Below, in pieces: positions 1-6,245 of a DNA stretch of 7,127 nucleotides. Under the pieces are notes generated by a model that worked only from the letters and a program-made list of their open reading frames with translations, searched no databases and had not been told where the DNA came from. Source of the stretch: Pseudomonadota bacterium (GTDB lineage: Bacteria; Pseudomonadota; Gammaproteobacteria; SZUA-229); NCBI GenBank assembly GCA_015222965.1, contig JADFWF010000215.1:1-7127 (forward strand). The letters run 5' to 3'. The position numbers were made by a program, and so were the translations under genes. Position 1 is the stretch's first letter. Every line of letters begins with the position of its first letter.

Positions 1-136
1 AAATCATCTAGCGCGCTACCATTAAACTGCTAATCACATTTTAAATCAAGCTTTTATAATAGTTATTTGTATGAGCTTGAACCTGGGTGTCGGCTTACGG
101 CCAGAAGCGGAAGTCAAAAACAAAGTCAAAAGCTTA
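1..136. other. Intergenic segment with no recognised gene
   Basis: I see no gene, RNA or promoter that I can support here. There is a 10-bp palindrome TAGCGCGCTA at 9-18. The stretch around 73-118 is richer in G and C than its surroundings and directly abuts the inverted repeat, so it may belong to the same dispersed element. Open frames on both strands here run into the repeat and look like by-products of it. Confidence 0.4.
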
Positions 137-246
137 TTCACCACAGAGGCACAGAGAGCACAGAGTTTTTTTATTGTTAGTTGCACCTGCGGCGCAACTA
201 ACAATCTATTATTCTTCCTCTGTGCACTCTGTGCCTCTGTGGTGAA
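137..246. repeat. Nested inverted repeat (palindromic intergenic element)
   Basis: Two 29-nt arms at 137-165 and 218-246 are reverse complements with one mismatch (28 of 29). The left arm begins TTCACCACAGAGGCACAGAG. Inside them lies a second inverted repeat, 174-184 (TTGTTAGTTGC) against 194-204 (GCAACTAACAA), a perfect 11-bp match. It can extend inward through CC/GG to a three-base loop at 188-190. The TTCACCACAGAGGCACAGAG motif is one I recognise as a dispersed intergenic repeat in many bacterial genomes, often mis-called as small proteins with LCALCASVV-like translations. Nothing shows its function. It could be a non-autonomous mobile element, a REP-like element or a transcript-level hairpin. 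It lies just downstream of the sat terminator. Confidence 0.85.
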
Positions 247-268
247 AAAAGTTTTTAATCTTCTGTGC

Positions 269-308
269 AAAAAAACGGCACTGCTCAAAAAGAGACAGCG
301 CCGTTTTT
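269..308 (-). terminator. Intrinsic terminator of sat
   Basis: Arms at 276-286 and 293-303 form a GC-rich stem with a short A-rich loop, flanked by an A run (269-275) and a T run (304-308). Read on the minus strand, the imperfect positions become G-U wobbles, so the RNA hairpin is stronger in the sat direction. It is followed there by a U tract. It begins 22 nt after the sat stop codon. Some activity on the plus strand is possible. Confidence 0.8.
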
Positions 309-330
309 ATCTAAAAATCTAAAAAGATTT

Positions 331-1524
331 TTAAGCGTTCAAACCCTTGTAGTAATCAATCAATATCTTAGCTACTTCAGGACGTGAGAATTCTTTAGGT
401 GGTGCCATGCCCTGGCCTAACATCTCGCGAACTTTAGTGCCTGATAAAAGAACGAAATCTTCTTTTTCATGATCAGGTGCTTCACACATCATTACAACTT
501 TATCTAATTTCTTAGAGTAAGCAGTGTGGTCAGCTTCAAATATTTCGATGTCTAAAGAACCAGCAGGAACTTGCTCTTTAAAGATAGTCTGCGCATCGAA
601 TGCACCGTAGTGATCACCAACTCCCGCATGGTCACGACCGATGATGAAATGTGTTGCGCCCATGTTCTGACGGAATAGAGCATGCAGTACGCCTTCACGT
701 GGACCAGCATAAAGCATATCGAAACCATAACCGGTAACCATCGCACTGTTTTTAGGGAAATACAGTTCAACCATCTTGCGGATAGCTGCATCACGAACAG
801 GAGCAGGGATATCACCAGCTTTCAATTTACCAAGCAGCATGTGAATAACTAATCCATCACAACCTAAACGATCCATTGCCATGTGGCAAAGCTCTTCGTG
901 TGCAAGGTGCATCGGGTTACGAGTCTGGAATGCAACAACCTTCTTCCAGCCACGCTCAGCGATCTCATTACGGATCTCAACAGCAGTACGGAATGTATCT
1001 GGGAATTCAGTCTGGAAGTATGAGAAATTCAGAACCTGGATAGGGCCAGAAAGACATACCTTGCCTTGTGAATTAAACGCATCAACGCCCGGGTGGTCTT
1101 CACCAGCAGCAGGTGCGTAAACTTTTTCAGTCATCATCGCCATGTCTTCGTCAGAAAACTCTTCGATGCCTTCAACGTTCATTACGGCAACAACAGGGTT
1201 ACCTTCAACGTTTGGATCTTTAAGTGCAATGCGATCGCCAACAGAAATACCGTCAGCATTTTCAACCAGGTTTAACACTGGTGTTGGCCAGAACAGACCA
1301 GACGATGTTTTCATGTCTGTGGCAACTGAAAGTGCATCAGCTTTAGTCATGTAGCCTGTCAATGGGTTGAAGTAACCAGCGCCCATCATAACTGCATTAG
1401 CTGCTGTAGCAGAGCTAACAACGATAGAAGTCAGAGTTTCAGCTTCTTTTTGTAATTTATCGTTTTCTGCAGAATCGTATACGAACAATGGATTTAGTTC
1501 GTCTGAACCATGAGGTTTAATCAT
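331..1524 (-). CDS. sat: Sulfate adenylyltransferase (ATP sulfurylase), dissimilatory Sat type
   Basis: This cytoplasmic enzyme interconverts ATP plus sulfate and APS plus pyrophosphate. In sulfur oxidisers it runs toward ATP and sulfate as the last step of sulfite oxidation after APS reductase. The 397-residue product has the usual length for a stand-alone homodimeric Sat, without a fused APS kinase domain, and it is unrelated to CysD/CysN. An N-terminal PUA-like domain (roughly 1-165) precedes the catalytic domain. That domain shows the nucleotide-binding motif QTRNPMHLAHE (200-210, with the HxxH histidines at 206 and 209), GRDHAG (296-301) and a C-terminal SGTKVR (361-366). I chose the ATG at 1524 because GGAGA (1531-1535) lies 6 nt upstream. 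An in-frame ATG at 1557 would add 11 residues that are unlike the family. The gene is monocistronic here, with its own terminator and a divergent neighbour. The physiological direction is inferred from family and context; aprAB is not in the window. Confidence 0.96.
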   Translation of the reverse strand: MIKPHGSDELNPLFVYDSAENDKLQKEAETLTSIVVSSATAANAVMMGAGYFNPLTGYMTKADALSVATDMKTSSGLFWPTPVLNLVENADGISVGDRIALKDPNVEGNPVVAVMNVEGIEEFSDEDMAMMTEKVYAPAAGEDHPGVDAFNSQGKVCLSGPIQVLNFSYFQTEFPDTFRTAVEIRNEIAERGWKKVVAFQTRNPMHLAHEELCHMAMDRLGCDGLVIHMLLGKLKAGDIPAPVRDAAIRKMVELYFPKNSAMVTGYGFDMLYAGPREGVLHALFRQNMGATHFIIGRDHAGVGDHYGAFDAQTIFKEQVPAGSLDIEIFEADHTAYSKKLDKVVMMCEAPDHEKEDFVLLSGTKVREMLGQGMAPPKEFSRPEVAKILIDYYKGLNA

Positions 1525-1530
1525 GTATTT

Positions 1531-1535
1531 TCTCC
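1531..1535 (-). promoter_or_regulatory. Ribosome binding site of sat
   Basis: On the minus strand GGAGA is followed by six bases and then the ATG at 1524. This decides the start in favour of 1524 over the upstream in-frame ATG at 1557. Confidence 0.8.
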
Positions 1536-1656
1536 AAGTTATTATCGCGCTGGTCATTCAGGCCAGCCCAAATTTTAAAAATTCTTGTTATATAAGTGGT
1601 GTATGGGTGGTGTGACTTTTATCGTAAGAATCATTAACCACCTGAAATGCGCGCGT

Positions 1657-1662
1657 ATTCTA
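1657..1662 (-). promoter_or_regulatory. Possible -10 element of the sat promoter
   Basis: On the minus strand this reads TAGAAT, four to five matches to a sigma-70 -10 box, giving a start near 1650 and a leader of about 125 nt. No good -35 is seen 17 nt upstream. The FNR-like palindrome centred at 1720.5 would fall about 70 bp upstream of that start, close to a class I activator position. A second weak candidate, TATAAC at 1587-1592, also lacks a -35. Both are tentative. Confidence 0.3.
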
Positions 1663-1713
1663 CCTTAAACCTGGCAGTTTTCGTAGTAAGCTAAAGTGGG
1701 TAGTGATGTTATG

Positions 1714-1727
1714 TTGACTGAGGTCAA
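1714..1727. promoter_or_regulatory. FNR/CRP-family binding site, upstream copy
   Basis: The sequence TTGACTGAGGTCAA is a perfect TTGAC-N4-GTCAA dyad, the form bound by FNR, FixK, Anr/Dnr and Nnr-type regulators. Its centre is 1720.5, exactly 51 bp from the second site, so both would lie on nearly the same face of the helix. Relative to the predicted plus-strand start it sits near -92. Confidence 0.6.
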
Positions 1728-1764
1728 TCTTTTGCATCTTGTCAGAGATGTTGTGCATTTTTTG

Positions 1765-1778
1765 TTGATTTATATCAA
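1765..1778. promoter_or_regulatory. FNR-type binding site, promoter-proximal copy
   Basis: The sequence TTGATTTATATCAA matches the FNR consensus TTGAT-N4-ATCAA at all ten specified positions. Its centre is 1771.5. With the TATTAT element at 1800-1805 predicting a start at 1812-1813, the site lies at about -41, the standard class II activator position. This fits activation of the plus-strand gene at 1900. The identity of the regulator (FNR, Anr, Dnr or another member) cannot be told from the site. Confidence 0.7.
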
Positions 1779-1799
1779 TGTGTTATTAGGAGATAGACG

Positions 1800-1805
1800 T
1801 ATTAT
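1800..1805 (+). promoter_or_regulatory. -10 element of the sulfur-globule-like gene
   Basis: TATTAT matches the sigma-70 -10 consensus at five of six positions and predicts a start at about 1812. The place where a -35 would be, 1777-1782, reads AATGTG and has no match to TTGACA. This is typical of an activator-dependent promoter. The FNR-type site immediately upstream overlaps the -35 region. The leader would be about 88 nt. Confidence 0.55.
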
Positions 1806-1840
1806 TTTAGTGGTGATTTAATCTATCAATAGTTAAGTGT

Positions 1841-1862
1841 AGCTGCCTGTGTTATGGCAGTT
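1841..1862 (+). other. Stem-loop in the predicted 5' leader
   Basis: AGCTGCC (1841-1847) can pair with GGCAGTT (1856-1862), with one G-U pair, around an 8-nt loop. It lies inside the predicted leader, 26 nt before the ribosome binding site, and does not mask it. A role in message stability is possible for a highly expressed structural protein, but nothing here proves one. Confidence 0.3.
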
Positions 1863-1887
1863 ACGTAAATGTTCTCAAATATCCTAT

Positions 1888-1893
1888 GGAGGA
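1888..1893 (+). promoter_or_regulatory. Strong ribosome binding site
   Basis: GGAGGA is followed by six bases and the ATG at 1900. This near-perfect Shine-Dalgarno sequence fixes the start and suggests strong translation. It excludes the in-frame GTG at 1849, which would put non-secretory residues before a clean signal peptide. Confidence 0.85.
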
Positions 1894-1899
1894 AAGCGC

Positions 1900-2322
1900 A
1901 TGAAAACATTAATTACAGTAGCAGCAGCGGCATTATTTGTAGTATCAACTTCTGCCAGTGCCTGGTGGAATGATAACAACAACAGCAACTGGAACAATAG
2001 CAATCGCTGGAACAACGATGGCTATGGGTCTGGGTCTGGTTATGGCGATGGTTATGGCGACGGTTCTGGCGACATGGACGGTAGCTTCAACTTCGGTATG
2101 AGCGGTAATGCGCGCGGTAGCGGTCGTGGTGATGCTCGCAACCAATACTACGGCAGTGGAAACAATAACTGGGATAATCGTTGGGACAATAACAGTGGTT
2201 ATTATGGTAACCGTGGTTATTATAATCGTCCTAACTATGGTCCTGGTCCTGGCTATTATAACCGTGGACCTGCTCCACAGGCACCTGCTGCACCGGCGCC
2301 TGCACCTGCACCAGCTCAGTAA
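1900..2322 (+). CDS. Secreted Gly/Asn/Tyr-rich protein, probable sulfur globule protein
   Basis: The 140-residue product starts with a classic signal peptide, two to three polar residues and then a hydrophobic core, with likely cleavage after ASA at 21, just before WW. The mature part has no lysine or cysteine, about 24 Gly, 23 Asn, 12 Tyr and 6 Trp. Its segments are: Trp/Asn-rich (22-40), GYGDG-type repeats (41-57), a Ser/Gly/Arg core containing SFNFGMSG (62-69), a second Trp/Asn/Asp block (88-98), a YYGNRGYYNR block (101-123) and a Pro/Ala tail (124-140). Sulfur globule proteins of purple and colourless sulfur bacteria have this design (signal peptide, then low-complexity Gly, Asn and aromatic residues) and coat periplasmic sulfur deposits. 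The divergent sat gene supports this reading. Low-complexity similarity is weak proof, and an unrelated glycine-rich envelope protein is the alternative. FNR-type sites lie upstream and a strong terminator follows. Confidence 0.7.
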   Translation: MKTLITVAAAALFVVSTSASAWWNDNNNSNWNNSNRWNNDGYGSGSGYGDGYGDGSGDMDGSFNFGMSGNARGSGRGDARNQYYGSGNNNWDNRWDNNSGYYGNRGYYNRPNYGPGPGYYNRGPAPQAPAAPAPAPAPAQ

Positions 2323-2350
2323 AATGGTCTAGAGGCTATTTTATAGCAAG

Positions 2351-2378
2351 AAAAATGCCGGGCTAGCCCGGCATTTTT
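2351..2378. terminator. Bidirectional intrinsic terminator, perfect 28-bp palindrome
   Basis: The sequence is a perfect palindrome centred between 2364 and 2365: an A5 run, TGCCGGGC, a central TA, and the mirror image ending in T5. It folds into a GC-rich stem with a CTAG loop and a U tract on either strand. It starts 28 nt after the plus-strand stop at 2322 and ends 23 nt before the pstS stop at 2402, so it serves both convergent genes. Confidence 0.93.
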
Positions 2379-2401
2379 TATTTGTAACTATTGGTTATCG
2401 T

Positions 2402-3373
2402 TTAAATTCCTTCTAAATACTTCTTAACTACTTTTTCTGGTAAAGGAATGTAGCCATCTTTGATAACAATTTCCTGTCCTTGCTGGGAAAGTACCAGTTT
2501 GATAAATTCTTTGTCCAATGGCGCCAGCTCCTTGTTAGGGTGTTTGTTTACATAGACATAAAGGAAACGAGATAGCGGGTATTTTCCGGATACAGCATTT
2601 GCTGGTGTCGCTTCGATAAATTCTCCGCCCGATTTCTTCGTCAAAGGCACCGCACGTACACCGGATGTTTTATAACCGATACCAGAATAACCGATACCAT
2701 TTACAGAACTAGACACTGACTGCACAACAGAAGCAGAACCAGGCTGCTCGTTTACGTTGTTCTTATAGTCACCTTTACACAGTGCTTTCTTTTTGAAGTA
2801 ACCGTAGGTGCCAGATACAGAGTTACGGCCATAGATCTGGATGTCACGGTTCTTCCAGTTACCCGTTAAACCCAAACCGCCCCATTTAGTAATATTCTTG
2901 TCAGCACCACATTTTCTGGTCGATGAAAATACTGCATCAACATCAGGGATAGCCAGGCCTTTTATCGGATTGTCTTTATTTACATAAACGGCAAGGGCAT
3001 CGATCGCAACCGGGATAGCGGTTGGTTTGTAGCCATAACGGTCTTCAAATGCAGCAATTTCTTTTGCTTTCATCTTACGGCTCATCGGGCCAAAGTTAGA
3101 TGTGGCTTCTGTCAGAGCAGGTGGCGCAGTTGATGAACCGGCGGCCTGTATCTGAATGTTTACGTTCGGGTACGAGCGTTTAAATGACTCGGCCCATAAG
3201 GTCATCAGGTTTGCCAGGGTGTCAGAACCGACACTGGAAAGATTGCCAGAAATACCACTAACGGTCTTATATTCAGGTACACCTTCATCAACGGATACAG
3301 CTGAAACGTTTGTTGCAGCGAGCAGGCCAATGCTAACAATGGCGCTGGCTAATGTTGTTCGATTAAATTTCAT
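2402..3373 (-). CDS. pstS: Periplasmic phosphate-binding protein PstS
   Basis: This is the substrate-binding subunit of the high-affinity phosphate ABC transporter PstSCAB. The 323-residue product has a signal peptide with probable cleavage after VSA at 25. It has no lipobox cysteine there, so it should be a soluble periplasmic protein. Family signatures are VGSDTL (48-53), [10 protein letters not shown] (78-87), DALAVYVN (125-132) and the phosphate-loop segment [12 protein letters not shown] (182-193). Cysteines at 155 and 199 are the only two in the mature chain and may form a disulfide. The ATG at 3373 is preceded by GGAG (3384-3387) at 10 nt. It follows phoR after 133 nt and has its own Pho box array, so it is probably transcribed from its own PhoB-dependent promoter. 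Read-through from phoR is possible, since I see no terminator between them. It ends at the shared palindromic terminator. Confidence 0.95.
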   Translation of the reverse strand: MKFNRTTLASAIVSIGLLAATNVSAVSVDEGVPEYKTVSGISGNLSSVGSDTLANLMTLWAESFKRSYPNVNIQIQAAGSSTAPPALTEATSNFGPMSRKMKAKEIAAFEDRYGYKPTAIPVAIDALAVYVNKDNPIKGLAIPDVDAVFSSTRKCGADKNITKWGGLGLTGNWKNRDIQIYGRNSVSGTYGYFKKKALCKGDYKNNVNEQPGSASVVQSVSSSVNGIGYSGIGYKTSGVRAVPLTKKSGGEFIEATPANAVSGKYPLSRFLYVYVNKHPNKELAPLDKEFIKLVLSQQGQEIVIKDGYIPLPEKVVKKYLEGI

Positions 3374-3422
3374 TACTTTTAAACTCCAGGTAAATTAAGT
3401 ATGAACATCTTGTCTTTAAATT

Positions 3423-3462
3423 ATGAAAGTAAAATGACAGAGTTATTACAATATTGTTACAA
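3423..3462 (-). promoter_or_regulatory. Pho box array (PhoB binding sites) of pstS
   Basis: On the minus strand CTGTCAT (3434-3440) and CTTTCAT (3423-3429) are separated by four bases. That is a near-ideal 18-bp Pho box, since the consensus is two CTGTCAT-like repeats 11 bp apart. Two weaker repeats continue at the same 11-bp pitch upstream: TTGTAAT (3445-3451) and TTGTAAC (3456-3462). Four units make two tandem PhoB dimer sites. The last unit ends 49 bp before the pstS ATG. The -10 element is not clear; CAAGAT at about 3408-3413 is at roughly the right distance. Confidence 0.85.
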
Positions 3463-3506
3463 GTGACGGTTCGACTTGAGAAGCCTTTATTATTGATTAC
3501 TGTAGA

Positions 3507-4793
3507 TTATTGATCGCTGTAGGAAAGAGGGAACTCGCAGCAGAACGTGCTGCCTTTACCCGGTTCGCTCAGGATATGTAAGCTCGCGTTATGTCGGTCG
3601 AGCACGTGTTTGACGATCGACAGTCCTAGTCCGGTACCGCCCTGTTCCCTGGATCGTCCTTCATCCACACGGTAAAAACGCTCTGTCAGTCTCGGGATAT
3701 GTTCGTAATTGATGCCGACGCCGCTATCCTGTACACCGATAGTAATGCCGGTTTCGTGTGTGCTTGAAAAAACTTTTATATTGCCACCTTCAACTGTGTA
3801 GCGAATGGCATTGGTAAGAAGGTTTGAAAAAGCCATGCGCAACTCTTCATAGCTTCCATATAAATTTGCAGTGGTACCATCTTCTGTATCAATGACTAAT
3901 TTGATATGGTGTTTATCCTGATCAAGTGAGCAAGCTTCATCATATACCTCGTTTAACAAGGTTTTGATATCCACTGTTTTCGTATAATCGACATTTTCTG
4001 ATGATTCCAGTTTTGCCAGGTCGATCAGCTCCGTGATGATCCTGTTCATGCGCACTGTTTGCTGATGAATATTTTCCAGTGGGACTTTTATTTTTTCGTC
4101 TGCCTTATGTTGTAAAAATTCGATGTAACCAGACATAACAGTCAGTGGTGTACGTAATTCGTGTGATGCGTTTGAGATGAAATCACGCCGCATATCATCA
4201 AGCTGACTCAGTGATGTGATGTCACGTGCGCTTATCAGATGCTGACCGTCACCATAGGGGGTAATGCTTAATATTATTTTCCTCTGATTGATCGGGAATT
4301 TCAGTGGTTTTTTATAATCTGCTTTTAACAGGTAATTTACAAACTTGGGCTGACGGATCAAATTGTCGATACGCTGTCCGATATCGATATTGCTATGCAG
4401 GTTAAACATCTGCTTCGCAGCAGGATTGAACCACTCGATCTCATTTAACTCATTTAAAATAATTGTGGCATAGGGCAGTGCCTGTGTGGATTTTTGAAAT
4501 TTATTAAGAATGGATGTCAGTTTACGGCGAGACTTGCGCTGACGTCTGTATAACTGGTAGAGCTGGTAATACACTTCATCCCAGATGCCTATCACTTCAG
4601 GCGTCTGTTTTGATGGTTCGGATAACCATTTGCTCAGCTGGTTAAGGTTGTATAAGTTCCAGACCACATAAACCAGCAGGCCAATAAACAGAAACAAGAT
4701 AATTGACTCGTTTATCGTACCTATCACCAGCATGAAAAACATCCAAGAGGCAAGTAATACCAGTTCGCGCTTTAGGCTGGGTGTCAGTGCCAT
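3507..4793 (-). CDS. phoR: Phosphate regulon sensor histidine kinase PhoR
   Basis: This membrane-bound kinase phosphorylates PhoB when phosphate is scarce and dephosphorylates it when phosphate is ample. The 428-residue product has two N-terminal membrane segments (about 11-26 and 31-46) with almost no periplasmic loop, as in other PhoR proteins, which do not sense phosphate directly. A basic linker (83-92) and a PAS domain (about 104-190, containing NEIEWFNPAAKQMF) follow. The HisKA domain carries the H-box NASHELRTPL with phospho-accepting His211. The ATPase domain shows the N box NLLTNAIRY (324-332), DSGVGI (356-361) and GGTGLGLS (385-392). All catalytic motifs are intact. The ATG shares its A with the phoB stop codon (TAATG), and no good ribosome binding site is seen, so translation is probably coupled to phoB. 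Confidence 0.96.
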   Translation of the reverse strand: MALTPSLKRELVLLASWMFFMLVIGTINESIILFLFIGLLVYVVWNLYNLNQLSKWLSEPSKQTPEVIGIWDEVYYQLYQLYRRQRKSRRKLTSILNKFQKSTQALPYATIILNELNEIEWFNPAAKQMFNLHSNIDIGQRIDNLIRQPKFVNYLLKADYKKPLKFPINQRKIILSITPYGDGQHLISARDITSLSQLDDMRRDFISNASHELRTPLTVMSGYIEFLQHKADEKIKVPLENIHQQTVRMNRIITELIDLAKLESSENVDYTKTVDIKTLLNEVYDEACSLDQDKHHIKLVIDTEDGTTANLYGSYEELRMAFSNLLTNAIRYTVEGGNIKVFSSTHETGITIGVQDSGVGINYEHIPRLTERFYRVDEGRSREQGGTGLGLSIVKHVLDRHNASLHILSEPGKGSTFCCEFPLSYSDQ

Positions 4794-5473
4794 TATTGTC
4801 TCGAGAAGCGATAACCGCTGCCGTGAACGGTCTGTAATAGCGAATCCAGGTTAAATGGCTGAAGCTGTTTTCTCAGCCGCCTTATATGCACATCAACCGT
4901 ACGTTCTTCGACATACACCTGTGAACCCCATACCTGGTCGAGCAATTGTGTGCGGGTAAATACGCGGTCAGTATGTGACATAAAGTAGTGCAATAAACGA
5001 AACTCGGTGGGGGACAACTCCAACGCTGTATCATTTACTTTTACACGATGACTGACAGGATCCAAAAACAGTTCACCGATATGCAAGGGTTGTTCGTCAG
5101 GCATAGAACGACGTAATAATGCCTGGATTCTCGAGTTTAATTCGCGCACAGAAAATGGTTTGGTGACGTAGTCATCTGCGCCGACATCGAGTCCCAGGAT
5201 ACGGTCTTCTTCTTCTGTTTTGGCAGTGACCATGATAACGGGTAACATCGAATGATATTTTCGGATACGGTGCAGCAGGTCTATACCGCTGTTATCCGGC
5301 AGCATCCAGTCGAGCAGTACCAGGTCGAGTGCTTTATTCTGAATCATGTCCCAGCCTTCTTTTACGGTATACGCATGGTGCAGTGTATAACCTTCAGCAG
5401 ACAAAGAATACTTGAGCATGTCCTGTATGCCGGGGTCGTCCTCAACGATTAGAAGGTTTGCATGTTTCATCAT
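4793..5473 (-). CDS. phoB: Phosphate regulon response regulator PhoB
   Basis: This OmpR/PhoB-family transcription factor, phosphorylated by PhoR, binds Pho boxes such as the array before pstS. The 226-residue length is typical. The receiver domain (about 5-120) has the acidic pair Asp12 and Asp13, phospho-acceptor Asp55 in LLDWMLPD, Thr83 and Lys105 in TKPF. The winged-helix DNA-binding domain (about 130-225) includes LSPTEFRLL (153-161) and the recognition helix region VEERTVDVHIRRLRKQL (188-204), ending with the usual GSGYRF. Two consecutive ATG codons (5473 and 5470) are possible starts. Both are poorly served by a weak GGA (5480-5482), which fits expression from the upstream phoU message. 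phoU ends 24 nt before it, and phoR overlaps its stop codon by one base. Confidence 0.97.
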   Translation of the reverse strand: MMKHANLLIVEDDPGIQDMLKYSLSAEGYTLHHAYTVKEGWDMIQNKALDLVLLDWMLPDNSGIDLLHRIRKYHSMLPVIMVTAKTEEEDRILGLDVGADDYVTKPFSVRELNSRIQALLRRSMPDEQPLHIGELFLDPVSHRVKVNDTALELSPTEFRLLHYFMSHTDRVFTRTQLLDQVWGSQVYVEERTVDVHIRRLRKQLQPFNLDSLLQTVHGSGYRFSRQ

Positions 5474-5497
5474 TCAAATCCGTATAATTCAGGCCTG

Positions 5498-6214
5498 TTA
5501 TGAAAAAATATCTTTCTCAACTTCATCTATATCAAGGTGACGTATGTCTTTGCCTTTCACCAGGTAGATTACATATTCGCCGATATTTTTTGCGTGGTCA
5601 CCTATACGTTCCAGTGCACGTGCGGCCCAGATCACATCGAGCACTTCAGAGATTCTTCTGGGATCTTCCATCATGTAGGTGATCAGCATGCGGATCAGGT
5701 CCTGGTATTCTTTATCGGCTATCTCATCATCGCGCACGACTTTGAGTGCAGCATCCACGTCCAGGCGTGCATAGGCATCCAGCACATCATGAACCATGCG
5801 TTTTACCTGGTCACCAAGATGACGTATACCTGCATAACGGCTGTGAAAACCGACATCATCTTCAGCCAGGCTCAGAGCCATCTTTGCAATTTTTTCTGCT
5901 TCGTCACCGATGCGCTCGAGATCGGTAATGGTTTTAATGACGGCGATGACCATTCTTAAATCGGTAGCAGCAGGCTGACGTCTTGCCAGTATCTGTGTGC
6001 AGGCCTCATCGATCTTAACTTCCAGTGCATTGACTTTATGGTCTTTAAGGATGATTTTTTCAGCACCGGGTGCATTGGTGGTCTGTAATGCTTCGATCGC
6101 ACCATGTATCTGCTGTTCGACCAGGCCGCCCATCTTTAATACCTGGTTGCGAAGATTTTCCATTTCTTTATCAAACTGATGGGATATATGCTGGCTTGTG
6201 CTGTTTGAGTCCAT
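5498..6214 (-). CDS. phoU: Phosphate signalling regulator PhoU
   Basis: This cytoplasmic, peripheral protein links the PstSCAB transporter to PhoR and keeps the regulon off when phosphate is plentiful. The 238-residue protein shows the two-repeat PhoU fold of three-helix bundles. Each repeat contains the metal-binding signature: DLERIGDEAEKIA (98-110) and ALERIGDHAKNIGEYV (200-215). The spacing of about 100 residues between the two copies is as expected. The ATG at 6214 is preceded by GAGGT (6221-6225) at 6 nt. It lies 31 nt after pstB and 24 nt before phoB, and I see no promoter or terminator in either gap, so the genes are probably co-transcribed. Confidence 0.97.
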   Translation of the reverse strand: MDSNSTSQHISHQFDKEMENLRNQVLKMGGLVEQQIHGAIEALQTTNAPGAEKIILKDHKVNALEVKIDEACTQILARRQPAATDLRMVIAVIKTITDLERIGDEAEKIAKMALSLAEDDVGFHSRYAGIRHLGDQVKRMVHDVLDAYARLDVDAALKVVRDDEIADKEYQDLIRMLITYMMEDPRRISEVLDVIWAARALERIGDHAKNIGEYVIYLVKGKDIRHLDIDEVEKDIFS

Positions 6215-6245
6215 AATTAAACCTCGTTGCTTTGTTTAAATATTA

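Noticed and set aside
137..246. Possible CRISPR repeat unit
   Set aside because: There are only two arms, in inverted and not direct orientation, with no regular spacers and no cas gene in the window.
46..322. Open frames on both strands (71-322 plus, 46-288 minus), each about 80 residues
   Set aside because: Both run through the nested inverted repeat, and each translation contains both TEAQ-AQ and LCALCASVV segments because the repeat is symmetric. I recognise such peptides as common false gene calls.
1525..1557. Upstream start for sat, adding 11 residues
   Set aside because: The ATG at 1524 has a well-placed GGAGA, and the extra residues do not look like the start of the family.
1849..1899. 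Upstream GTG start for the secreted protein
   Set aside because: It would place a non-secretory stretch before a clean signal peptide and ignore the strong GGAGGA before 1900.
1945..2332. Open frames at 1945-2145 (minus) and 2108-2332 (plus)
   Set aside because: They are frame shadows of the low-complexity gene at 1900-2322, with repetitive Val/Ile/Thr translations and no ribosome binding sites.
3474..3506. Terminator between phoR and pstS
   Set aside because: No GC-rich stem followed by a T run could be found on the minus strand after the phoR stop.
5537..5959. 140-codon plus-strand frame opposite phoU
   Set aside because: phoU is certain from full-length conserved motifs. The antisense frame has no recognisable domain and no supporting start signal.
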